This document shows positions 1 to 8,639 of a stretch of DNA of 27,512 nt, piece after piece. Under the pieces are notes generated by a model that saw only the letters and a list, made by a program, of their open reading frames with translations, was not told the DNA's origin and made no database searches. Every line of letters begins with the position of its first letter. Within the stretch, counting starts at the first letter, position 1. A program made the position numbers and the translations under genes. This DNA comes from Sperchopsis tessellata. Its lineage: Eukaryota > Arthropoda > Insecta > Coleoptera > Hydrophilidae. Where the stretch lies: assembly GCA_033557685.1 (NCBI GenBank), contig JAWQRN010000649.1, positions 1 to 27,512 of the forward strand, given 5' to 3'.

Positions 1-80
1 GAGCCTCTACACGGTTTCCACCTGGAAACAACATTCATACAGATACTAACCGTGGAAGTCTATTACATTTAATACTGTAT
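1..80 (+). mobile_element. 3' tail of a Penelope-like element, cut by the window edge
   Basis: Positions 24-72 match the tail of the larger Penelope-like element at 24704-24752 at 41 of 49 positions by hand count. Both share the run GGAAACAA, then ATTCATA, then GTGGAAG, then CATTTAA. Just before this the sequence forms a small perfect hairpin: GTTTCC at 14-19, ACCT loop, GGAAAC at 24-29. The hairpin also occurs in the copy at 4.5 kb. No coding part is visible here; the body would lie left of the window. The orientation is the same as that of the large copy. Confidence 0.75.
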
Positions 81-498
81 ATTCTACATTATTTACTTTC
101 TAGTGCTCTATGCTCCACCTCTGATTCTGGCCGTATTTATTATTATATGAACACTATATTGGCAACCTTCTATTTTCCAAGAGCAGCAAATCTGTTTGGA
201 AGCCCAAGTTGTAATACTTCTTGATTAGATTTTAGATGAGTAATTTTTATGCCACAATTGATAGTTAATTTCAATCATTCTAATTTAACATTTAAATATA
301 TTCTACATCTAACGATTCAGAACTATGCAGCTAGGATGGCTCTTCTACTAGGGAGAATGTAGACAGTTTAGTTCCTTGTGTTGTTAGGGCCTTGCCAGGT
401 AAAGTTGCTTGATAATTTCTTATAGAGCATAGTACTTGCTTTATACAGACTCTTTGGTTCTGCAAATTCTACATGAAAGTAGAATAACTCGGACATGA
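81..498. other. AT-rich spacer, nothing recognised
   Basis: I find no coding similarity, RNA gene or repeat here. The short open frame on the minus strand at 368-559 shows no family motif and is taken as chance. Confidence 0.6.
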
Positions 499-1150
499 GT
501 GACCAGCGAAGGTGTAGCGACAGATCCCGATAAAAGCTCAACGGTGGATAAATGGCCAACCTCGAGAAGTATGCATGATATACGAAGTTTACTGCGACTC
601 TGTACTTACTATCGAAGATTTGTCCTAAGGTTTGCTAATATAGCTAAGCGTCTGCATAAACTGACGGAAGAAGCAAGAAAATTCGATGAATTGAAGAGAT
701 AATCTTACCTAAGGCTCTCATTCATCTTCAAGGATTCTGATGTAAATAAGGTGGTGTATCACTCACCATAGAGAAAACTTATACCAAGAACAATGGGACC
801 TGTTATGTACACTATTATTCAATCTGCAAAAAAGGTAAAGCCTGTGATTAACGACACGAACCATCGGCGAGAGGAACTGATGAAGTGTGTCCACTCTGGA
901 AGCGACGAAGTTGTCGACAATCTGCAGGTGCCCCAGTTCGAGACAAACAAAATTTAGGAGAAGGCATTGTTATAAAACTACGCAGAGTATCTACTCCACT
1001 AACTGTCTAGAATAATCTAGTCCTCATTCGACCGTACCAAATGTTGCAAAGAGATCGGCCCCCTGATAGCTCCAGCAAAGACCAGAAGGTGTCAGCGGAG
1101 TCCAGAACGATCGCCAGCATGTACAGTGGAGAGCCGGCTAGTGGAGGGCA
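499..1150 (+). pseudogene. Ty3/gypsy-type retrotransposon pol remnant
   Basis: An open stretch at 499-702 reads as the C-terminal part of a Ty3/gypsy reverse transcriptase. The order of motifs is typical: GVATDPDK, then a KWPTSRS block, then LLRLCTYYRRFV, then FANIAKRLHKLTEE and a KFDE tail. These are the RT thumb and the link towards RNase H; the catalytic YxDD lies upstream in an intact element and is absent here. The frame stops at 702. Downstream to about 1150 the sequence has a composition and scattered short peptides compatible with the rest of pol, but I cannot assign domains and it may be rearranged. There is no intact product. A related integrase relic on the opposite strand at 17309-17640 need not come from the same element. 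Confidence 0.75.
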
Positions 1151-1320
1151 GTTCGATTCCGATTAGATACGAAATACCACTACGGCTTCGACATCTTCTA
1201 CAGACTTCTCCAGTTAACGCGTGAAGTAAATATAACCACTAGAATACAGTTTCATAATATATAATTGTGTTAATGTAAACTATGTACTGTAAAATAAATA
1301 AGTTTTCAACTTGTTGAACA
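1140..1320 (+). repeat. Possible gypsy polypurine tract and LTR-like tail
   Basis: A purine-rich GTGGAGGGCAG stands at about 1141-1151, where a gypsy polypurine tract would sit after pol. It is followed by about 170 bases that end in an AATAAA-containing stretch (about 1290-1300) and a GTTTTCAACTTGTTGAACA segment, an arrangement like the end of an LTR transcript. No second LTR is in the window and no target duplication was found, so this is inference from position and composition only. Confidence 0.25.
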
Positions 1321-1334
1321 TTTATTTCTTGACT

Positions 1335-1451
1335 AGCACTTGTGAGAGCTAAATAATATTCTATTTTTAGCACTTTTAAGAGCTGGTTGGTACCTACATC
1401 TAGCACCTTTCAGAGCTACATGGCAATCTATAATTAACACTTTTAAGAGCT
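1335..1451 (+). repeat. Four-copy 34-bp tandem repeat with a near-palindromic core
   Basis: The core AGCACTTTTAAGAGCT recurs at 1335-1350, 1369-1384, 1402-1417 and 1436-1451, starting 34, 33 and 34 bases apart. The copies differ at a few positions (AGCACTTGTGAGAGCT, AGCACCTTTCAGAGCT, AACACTTTTAAGAGCT). Each core is an imperfect palindrome, AGC-A-CTT then AAG-A-GCT. The sequence between cores is not conserved. The array ends seven bases before the degenerate hammerhead core of the neighbouring Penelope-like tail. Confidence 0.8.
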
Positions 1452-1454
1452 ACA

Positions 1455-1560
1455 GGTCTTGATAATGTCCCCTGCAACGGTGGACGAAATATTGGCAAAA
1501 ACAAAAGCCTACACACGGTTATCTCCCGGAAAACCTGAAGATATTTACTGTGACCATGGA
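1455..1560 (+). mobile_element. Penelope-like 3' tail with hammerhead-like core
   Basis: Positions 1464-1497 match 24640-24673 of the large Penelope-like copy at 27 of 34 positions, with TGCAAC and GTGGACGA shared exactly. The following CCTACACACGGTT and GGAAAAC segments parallel the tail at the window start, though this copy diverges after about 1550. Known biology: Penelope-like elements have been reported to carry hammerhead ribozymes in their terminal repeats. Here the degenerate core TTGATAA (1459-1465, expected CUGAUGA) is followed by stem strands GTCC (1467-1470) and GGAC (1482-1485) and then an intact GAAA (1486-1489). No coding body is attached. Confidence 0.65.
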
Positions 1561-2300
1561 AGTATACGCACTCAATTGTTGAACTATTATTTGTTAATCC
1601 GTAAAATCATAACATTATCTTATGAATAAATAACCTATAACTATATTTAAGTTATAATAATTATATCACTTGTAAATAAGATCTAGCAGAAAACAAAAAG
1701 ATATATTTTTAAACGTTTTTTATTGTCCGACTGCCATTCGGGATCAGAGACCATAAGCTGCATCAATTCGACTATGCATTCGGGACAACAACTATGACAG
1801 AAGGGGCAACCTAGACTGAAGTTAAAGAAAATCACGTTGATCAATAAAAAAGCTTAAACTTTAATCTGGCTAATATGTGACTATATTACTTTTCTAAACC
1901 TTTAAATTTATGTTCCTCAGAAATCGAATTATTTTATTGAAAACGGTTTCACTATTTTTGCTTTTGCAGAACGTTTATTATACTAGAGGGAAGATTTATA
2001 GGTTCGAAATATTAAGGTATACCTATAGCTACGCATACATTTGTAACCTTTATTGCCAACGGGATATTTGATACAGGAAATTTCCAAGAATATTTTCAAC
2101 TTTTATCTGCATACATATTATTTTTTAAATGGCTATACTTATTTTTTGATATTAAATAAATATAAAATATATATTGTATACAAGAGCAGTCATTCCCTCT
2201 GGGCATAATAATTGAATGTTATTTGTTATCATATTCATACATACGAGATACTTTAATTAGACGCCCAACTTGGTTTTGACTGAATTCTCTACTGAAGTAA
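1561..2300. other. AT-rich spacer with a possible gypsy-derived scrap
   Basis: Most of this stretch holds nothing I recognise. At about 1729-1810 two related phrases occur, GACTGCCATTCGGGA and GACTATGCATTCGGGA, followed by AGAAGGGGCAACC. This resembles the region just before the 3' LTR of some gypsy-type elements, but the match is too short to call. Confidence 0.35.
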
Positions 2301-2473
2301 GTAAATTTTAATCTTACTTCATCAATACGAGTTATAATACAATATAATAATATTGCGATATATTTTATTCTCTCTAGGCTACAACAAAACGTGGCATTGG
2401 CAGTTAAAAATGTACAATTATGATAATAGCTGTTATGTTTTTGTTTTTAAATAACTAGAGGTACACTGTAAAC

Positions 2474-2560
2474 CAGCGTTTCTCAACCGGGGTTTCCGAG
2501 GAACCATAGGGTCCCGCAAGACATTTTATTAGAGGTTCCGCGAAAAATAGTAATAAATAG
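2474..2560 (+). mobile_element. hAT-like 5' terminus, first copy
   Basis: The sequence CAGCGTTTCTCAACCGGGG begins at 2474 and has the CAGNG start usual for hAT terminal inverted repeats. It is followed by GGTTTCC, GGAACCATAGGGTCCCGC and GAGGTTCCGCGAAAA, short inverted repeats of a GGTTCCGC motif that are common near hAT ends. I found no matching opposite end and no 8-bp target duplication. Confidence 0.55.
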
Positions 2561-2833
2561 CAGTGCCAAATAATTAAACTCAAACAATGGTATTTCATTT
2601 GAGTAGTTTATTATGGCTATGGAGCACCCTGTATTCGCACGTTTACTGTACGCTGTAAGGTTTGTAATTTTTAATCTTACTCCATCAATACGGGGAATAA
2701 TGTTATTCGATAATATGTCGATATATTTTAATTTCTCTAGGGTACAACCAAACGTGTCATTGGCAGTTAGAAATGTACAATAGTGGGCATGGCTGTTATG
2801 ATATTTTTTAAAGCACTACAGGTACACTGTAAA

Positions 2834-2920
2834 TAAGTGTTTCTCTACCGGGGTTCCGTGAAACCACAGGGTTCCGCAAAACTTCATTAGGCGTTACACG
2901 AAAAATAGTAATTAATAGCA
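2834..2920 (+). mobile_element. hAT-like 5' terminus, second copy
   Basis: This is the counterpart of the first terminus in the second unit of the tandem duplication. It has AAGTGTTTCTCTACCGGGG, then GGTTCCG, GAAACCACAGGGTTCCGC and a degenerate GGCGTTACACGAAAA. The terminal CAG has decayed to AAG. It lies upstream of the hAT transposase relic at 3912-4450 and could be that element's original left end. Confidence 0.5.
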
Positions 2921-3020
2921 ATGGCAAATAACTAAACTCGAACAATGATTTTGTAATTGTGAAGTGTTTTTATGGCTATGAAGCGCAGTGTAGTCGCACG
3001 TTCACTATACGATCCAATGT

Positions 3021-3911
3021 CTACAGCCCATTGATTGGGCGTTGGTGTGCTACTGTCGCTTAAGAGCGCCTGAGAAGTGCAGTCTAAATGTATCAATCCT
3101 ATGTGATTCTTGTTGAGAAGGTACGTATTCACTCACGTTATGTAGTAATTTTAGCATACATTCTCATTTCTGATAATAAATTGTTTTGACTCGTTGTTAT
3201 AAAAAATATTGAAAGTATGCATTTCGTATGACCTTACTTGAATATAAACGCCCGAAATTGACGACAAAATGAGAGTAAATCTGTTAAACATAATGACGAA
3301 GTGGTCTCTCAACAAATTGTGTCCAAGTATATGCAACACATTTTAATCATGGTAGATTCCTATCACATCTACATAAAATCAAAATAATAAATTCTCTTAA
3401 ACATATTTTTTTTCGGTTGTACTAATTATGAAACAAACACAAAGGTTCTTCTGAGTAAATTAGTTAGCAATAATGAGCCATTACGCACAAATGTTTGACT
3501 TAATAATAGATTTTCACTCAGAAGGTCAAATTTTGTTATAAATATCTGGTTTAATTATTATTGTATCCCTTGCCGCGGCATTATGGGCTTTGATCCCGAG
3601 TGACAATAAATTAAAAAAAGAATATGGAACATATGTGTATTAAAAAAAGTTGAAATATATTCCGGGCGAAAAGCTACACGCAATCCAAAGTTTTTGTATC
3701 TTTTCTCGCGCTGTCTTCTATAGTGTTTTCTTAATTTACCTTTATTAGCTTCAGTTTCATTAGTCTACATTTTATTTATAGTCTTCTTTACAGTTTTTTT
3801 ATTTTTAAATATCTGACTGCACAAATGTGACAATTGTGATGAATAATTAGATCCTCCTGGCAAATTTCGGAAAATGAATATGAAAGCATATCAAAGAGGT
3901 TTGCCTTTACA
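3021..3911. other. Possible hAT 5' leader and intron, otherwise nothing
   Basis: If the element starts near 2834, this stretch would be the leader and first intron of its transposase gene. A good splice-donor sequence, GAGAAG then GTACGT, lies at 3115-3126. The only reason to connect it to the gene is position. The two minus-strand open frames in 2932-3339 show no family motif. The remainder is AT-rich with nothing recognised. Confidence 0.3.
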
Positions 3912-4450
3912 ATGAAAATTACTTTTATATGCATATATAATTATTTTACATGGACTGGTGATCCAGATTGTCCTCTTCCACTATGTCTCGTCTGTGGTAA
4001 ACAACTGTCAAACTCAGCAATGGCTTCAGCAAAATTGAAAAGGCAATTCATGGTAAATCACAATCATTTCAAAAATAAAAGTGCATTATTATTTTTAAAT
4101 GCTATTGAAATCCCTTAGTAAACAGAGTACAGCTTTCCTTCTCACTGAACAGTAGCAGGAAGCAAGTTATTTGATAATAGAAATTATTGCACAGATATGA
4201 ACAAGTCACACAATTGGTGAGAACGTAATAATGCCAGAGTGTGAAATTATATTGGATAAAATGCTAGGAAAGATGCAGTACGAGAGATTGAAAATATTCC
4301 ACATTCCCACAGAATGATAAGTCACACAACATGTCACATGACGCTGAAAAGTTATTGTGTGATGAACTAAACAATGTAGATTTTTCATCCAGGTTGACGA
4401 GTCAGCTAGTCTTACCAACAAATGTTATATTGAAGATTTTGTAAAATATC
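3912..4450 (+). pseudogene. hAT transposase relic with BED-type zinc finger (ZBED5-like)
   Basis: The first frame (3912-4118) carries a BED-type finger: FTWTGDPDCPLPLCLVCGK has the CxxC pair, and LKRQFMVNHNHFKNK has the histidine part, with one expected His replaced by Gln. After stops and a frame change, HTIGENVIMPECEIILDKML (from 4207) and then DAVREIENIPHSHRMISHT match the next conserved block of ZBED5-like hAT proteins. HNMSHDAEKLLCDELNNVDF follows in another frame, and VDESASLTNKCY (about 4393-4430) matches the first catalytic Asp block, normally DEST. At least three frameshifts separate these pieces. The sequence stops being recognisable at about 4450, just before a Penelope-like tail fragment, so the C-terminal catalytic half is missing. 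Confidence 0.75.
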
Positions 4451-4472
4451 TTTTTTTTTGTTAAATGTAATG

Positions 4473-4530
4473 TATTTCCACGGATACTATCTATCTGAAT
4501 GTTGTTTCCGGGTGGAAACAACATTCATAT
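4473..4530 (-). mobile_element. Inverted Penelope-like tail fragment forming a perfect hairpin
   Basis: Read on the minus strand, 4509 down to 4473 matches the Penelope-like tail (GGAAACAACATTCA, AGATA, GTGGAAA). Immediately to its right, 4514-4530 repeats GGAAACAACATTCATAT on the plus strand. The two form a perfect inverted repeat with 14-bp arms (4496-4509 and 4514-4527) around a GGGT loop. In the copy at the window start only the six central pairs of this hairpin are present, so the outer pairs here need a second tail fragment or a fold-back event. The fragment lies directly after the hAT transposase relic. Confidence 0.7.
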
Positions 4531-5080
4531 TTTGTTGTTGTTTGAGACTTTCGTGTAATAGACTAACTATCATTCCGTAACTGTTCGTATAGTTCGCTAA
4601 ATTACGAACAATTCTTAGTTTCATAATGTCTTTTAACATTATATTCCTTTAAAGCATATACATTTTCTGAACATGTTAATCAAAATGGGTTGTCCCTTAT
4701 AGAACTTGCTAGAATAATGCTGTTTTTATTTTTCATTAATCTGACGATGTTCACTAGTAACTTTTCTCTTTTTAAATGTTGAGCTCATTTTTTATAAGGC
4801 TACAAAAACTAATTTTTATTTAAAAAAAAATCCAAATAATAAAAATTAAATTACTGTAGTATCTGTTATTTTTATTTCGCGAGTGTAAGAGAAAGCTTGA
4901 GAGAAACAATTGACTAATTCAGTATGCGGGAACTATAACATAAACAGATAGTTCGTTGCTTCGCATAAGCTGGACACTCGTAGATGTTGTAGGTACGGCA
5001 TAAAGTGTATCCTGGTGCGACTGCCAGAGAGCTACCTAATATATAGTGCGTGGTGCCTCGTAATATATGCTAATCAAAAC
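4531..5080. other. AT-rich spacer, nothing recognised
   Basis: I find no coding similarity or structured repeat in this stretch. It has no readable continuation of the hAT transposase that stops at 4450. Confidence 0.55.
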
Positions 5081-5160
5081 GGACAACCGCGGGCCGCACT
5101 TTGAACCTCAACAGATCGCGGTTTGCTCATCGCTGGTTTACCTTATATTTAAACCAGTGA
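5081..5160 (-). mobile_element. hAT-like terminus with adjacent inverted end
   Basis: Read on the minus strand from 5135, the sequence CAGCGATGAGCAAACCGCG followed by GTGCGGCCCGCGG resembles hAT ends of the CAGCGATGGGCAAAC type. Eleven bases, CGCTGGTTTAC at 5131-5141, are the exact inverse of GTAAACCAGCG at 2468-2478. To the right, 5150-5160 (TAAACCAGTGA) is an inverted copy of 5130-5140 with one mismatch, so two CAG-type ends face each other across 9 bases. No 8-bp target duplication was identified. It may be the right end of the element whose transposase relic is at 3912-4450, but the two candidate ends do not match well beyond the outer bases. Confidence 0.45.
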
Positions 5161-5860
5161 GATAACTTACCTTACGTATTGTTATTTATTGAAGAAACAA
5201 GAAATTTAAATTTCTAGCAAGATTTTAAGAACATATAGTAAAATTACAAATATCTATCTACGTTGTTGTAATCAGTTAAAAACTATGAGGTCTAAAGTAG
5301 AGTAAATAATTTTTTTTCTATACAAACTATTCTCCGTGTTTTGCTGTAGTAGAATTGATCAGATAATACCTAATAAAAAAAAACATGCAACTTTTGTGCA
5401 GGCATATTAATACGCCAGATACCATCTGAACAACGCATTGCAGCTAGAAAATACAAATCGAAAATTAAATTGTAATGTATACAATTCAAACTTTAAAAAT
5501 TTTGGCTTTCTCTAGGTGCAATATAAAGTTTGTTCATAATGACTAATAGCGTATATTGAAGACGTAGGTAGATAAAAGTGTTATGTAACAAAATTAAAAC
5601 TTATAATGTGTTAGAAATGGAATGAAATGGATGTTCATTTATTGCTTTGTGTGGGTTTGTAGGTATTTTGAAATTATTGGAGAATAAAATTATACTTGGA
5701 TCCAGAAAAATGTTTTGTACAATATTTTACTCCTTTTGAGTTCAACTATTGTTGACTGTTTGGTCGAAAATTACTTTTTGCGTGTCACTTCACAGAAGTT
5801 CTATTGAAGAAAAATTGTATATAACTTATGATGCCATGTGTATAATTATATCTAGAAACG
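5161..5860. other. AT-rich spacer, nothing recognised
   Basis: No coding similarity, RNA gene or notable repeat was seen between the hAT-like end and the LINE fragment. Confidence 0.55.
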
Positions 5861-6515
5861 GAAACGTTTAATATTCAAAAAGGTGTTATACAAATAGACG
5901 CCATATCACCGAAGTTGTTCATTGCAGATCTAAATTACGTATTCCGAAAACTAGATTTGCAAGAAATGGCATCATACATGTATTTGGGCCAGCTCATAAT
6001 GAACGTTAGAGATATTTCTTTAGACATATCGCGAAGAACAAAGCTTGCGTGAAGTATAACTGGATGTATAAGCAACATATTAAAGTCGCAGATGCCAGTG
6101 TATTTTGCCTGTGATGACGTATGCTAGTGAGACATGGACATTATAGGCGTCGCATATAGAGAGCTCCAAACAACGCAAATATGTATTGAGAGATAGTTTA
6201 TGGTTTTAATAACTGTTGATAGAAAACGCTTGTACAGGAATAAGAAATCAGAAAAAGTTCAGAGTCGTTATCGGGATAGTGAAAATGCAAAAGTGGAATT
6301 GGGCAGAATATCTTAGAAGGCGAGCAGATCATCGATCAAATGAATTAACCTTATAGGAGCCGAGAGACAACGTAAGGCGACGACGAAGGCCTAATGGTAG
6401 GTGGGCAGAGAATTTAGAAGTTGTTTGGGAGTCACGTGAATGAGAAGAACACACAACGGAGGCGAGTGGAAGGAACTTGGGGAGACCTTCGTCCAGCTGT
6501 GGATGAATATCGGCT
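5861..6515 (+). pseudogene. LINE reverse-transcriptase fragment (probably RTE-like)
   Basis: A frame open from 5861 to 6049 (63 codons, no start codon) reads ETFNIQKGVIQIDAISPKLF, which is the RT block normally written FNIQKGVRQGDAISPxLF, then YVFRKLDLQEM. It jumps directly to YMYLGQLIMN and ISRRTKLA, so the segment with the catalytic YADD has been deleted. Later frames give VMTYASETWTL (about 6110-6150), then scattered pieces of the LINE C-terminal region: KWNWAEYL, RRPNGRWAEN and a final ELGETFVQLW near 6475-6505. The fragment lacks endonuclease and the 5' part. It is a different LINE from the RTE-type element starting at 7535, although both lie on the plus strand. The clade assignment is uncertain. 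Confidence 0.75.
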
Positions 6516-7534
6516 GACTATGATGAGGATGTTGACCCTGTGTAGGTCATTCTAATGAGGTCCCATCTAGGACAACCTTTGTGTTTTTATATGCAAATCA
6601 TACATTGTACTTCTTGCATACTGTGCTATTATAGAGTTTCTACCCGCTACAAATATTATGACCATAAGATTTATATTCTTTTAGTGAGATTTAAAACGAT
6701 GATGAAGTCTGGCAGATCAATGTAGATCTGAAAAATCTCATTTCTTTGTATAGGAGATTGTTTTGCTGGTTCCTTAGAGTAGTACTAATACTGAAGGATT
6801 TAAAATACAATAAATAGTAATATGATTTACAAATAGTTGAAAAAAAAAACTATGCAAGAACTTGTATCAAGCTGTTTTAATCAGATCTTAAAGTTATGTT
6901 CTCAAAGGAATGTTTTAAAGGATAACTTAAAATATTTAATTTAAATGTTTCATTTATTCGTATTGTCTAGATTATTTGATAATAAATAAATTGTATAATC
7001 GAATGAAGATGAGCCGACAAAAAAATTTCATATTATTATAGCGATTGTACGGTACCCCTACCGAACATTTATTAGTATAATAAATACATAAAAAACCATA
7101 AAATTACTTAGATACCATGCTATTTGCGGTGGTTAATTTGCATAACATATATGTGCATATTTATGCTTAGGATGAATGCTCCAGTAATTTTTATCTTCGC
7201 GTTCTATCCTTCGTATCTAAAATATATGTTACTGGCTGGGATATTACTACTATTGAAAATATGTACAGTATTGTCCAAAATTGAAGAAACAAAATGTTTC
7301 AGATATTATATTATGGCAGCATAATAACAAGTATAATTTAACTTGAAATCATTTGTCACTAAATTCGAAAAAAACTGTATATTTTTAGATAGGTATAAGA
7401 TGGACAGTTAATGTAAATTTCAAACTTAAATCACAGTGGATACAAAAATTAGGTTTGTATTTTAAGGTATGAATTATCTTTAGTGAATATTCTTGCACTA
7501 CAACAACAGCAACAAAAAATATCAGAACAGTTAA
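6516..7534. other. AT-rich spacer, nothing recognised
   Basis: No family motif was found. The 66-codon open frame at 7124-7324 is hydrophobic and AT-rich with no recognisable domain, and I treat it as chance. A CAACAACAGCAACAA run at about 7499-7513 precedes the LINE and may mark its truncated 5' edge. Confidence 0.5.
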
Positions 7535-7539
7535 AAATA

Positions 7540-8190
7540 TGCAAAAAAGTATTAAAAGTACACACGTGGAAAGTAAAAACAATGCACCAAGCAGAGAAAA
7601 TTCACAGTGCTATACAAGAAATGCCTAGGCTTGGAATCGACGTGATGGGCATATGCAAGATGCGCAGCCTTGGCTCAGGCAATTACACAATTGGACAACA
7701 TATGATCTACTACTCGAGGAATGAGAATAATCAACATATTCTCGGAGTATGAATGATTCTAACACAAGAGATGCAAAGACATATCATAAACACCATACCA
7801 GTCTCAGAAAGAATACTGATCATTCAAATAGGAAGCACACTGGTCAAATTAAATATTGTACATATATATGTCCCAACAGCGGATAAGCCGGATGAGCAAT
7901 AGAGCTATTATATAAGTCCCTGATAGACACTCTAAAACAATGTCACAAACATGATATGACAATAATTCAGGGAGATATGAATGCCAAATTGGGGAGGAAA
8001 GATGTAGTGATTTTATCGGAGGATTCGATTTAGGTGTAAGAAATGAACGTGGGTACAGGATGAAAATATTTGCGGAAGAGGAAGTATACGTAATACTTAA
8101 CACCTCTTTTGAACTTCCGCCACGTCGGTTATAATTCTGGACATCAGCAGACAAAAGAGTAAGAAATCAAATAGGTCAATAAACGCCACA
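7540..8190 (+). pseudogene. RTE-type LINE apurinic-like endonuclease relic
   Basis: The domain nicks target DNA for LINE insertion. HTWKVKTMHQAEKIHSAIQE matches the N-terminal TWNVRTM block, and GIDVMGICKMRSLGSGNYT matches the GISETRW block with the catalytic Glu position now Lys. KLNIVHIYVPTADKPDEQ follows, then an intact MTIIQGDMNAKLG (about 7957-7998) with the GDxNA catalytic signature. LGVRNERGYRMKIFAEEEVY, NTSFELPPRR and TSADKRVRNQI complete the domain. The pieces lie in different frames with several stops. The first frame is open from 7483 to 7752, but its first 18 or so residues are low-complexity Gln and probably not part of the element. Confidence 0.8.
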
Positions 8191-8639
8191 GAAACAGCCG
8201 TATGTTTGTTAAGACATATTTAGGCGCCTATATCTCTTCGTACCATTACCCTTTGGCTGGAAGATTTAGAGTTAAACTCAAAAAGGTCAAGAAGAAAACA
8301 ACTCATAGGCACTGGGCATGAAAAAGCTGAAAGAAGTAGAAACAAGAGAGAACGTGACAGAGAAATGCAAACACCTAGAAGAAGAAATAAATTCAACTGA
8401 AAAAATACTACAAAAAATAACAGAAACATTTAAACAAATCTGAAGTGAACAATTAATAGCAAATAACGAGATAAGAAAAAGCTGGATGACAGATAATATA
8501 TTACAACTTATGGCGAAAAGAGGAAAACAAGAATAGAAAAAAAAACAACGAAATAATTATAAAAATGTTCAGAGAGAAATAAAACACAAAATAAGGCAAG
8601 CGAAAGGAAACTTGCTCAAAAATAGATGTGAGAAAATTG

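Larger units (their letters stand above)
2301..3020. repeat. Tandem duplication, two units of about 361 bp
   Basis: Two adjacent units (about 2301-2660 and 2661-3020) align along their whole length. Anchor phrases recur 361-363 bases apart: TTTTAATCTTACT, TCATTGGCAGTTA or GCATTGGCAGTTA, AGGTACACTGTAAA, ACCGGGGTT, CGAAAAATAGTAAT and CGCACGTT. The copies differ at many positions and by small indels, so the duplication is old. Each unit includes a hAT-like terminus plus about 170 bases of its left flank, so this is a segmental duplication and not two separate transposon insertions. Confidence 0.85.

Noticed and set aside
877..912. CTGATGA at 877-883 followed by CGACGAAG, a possible hammerhead ribozyme in the gypsy remnant
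   Set aside because: No strand directly after CTGATGA pairs with the bases directly before the GAA, and the GAAA is not intact. It looks like a chance match.
1140..1165. AGTTCGATTCC resembling a tRNA T-arm / B box
   Set aside because: No cloverleaf can be drawn around it: no A box, acceptor stem or anticodon arm at the right distances.
1335..1451. CRISPR-like array
   Set aside because: Repeat cores are short and degenerate, there are only four of them, spacers are under 20 bases, and the context is eukaryotic transposon DNA.
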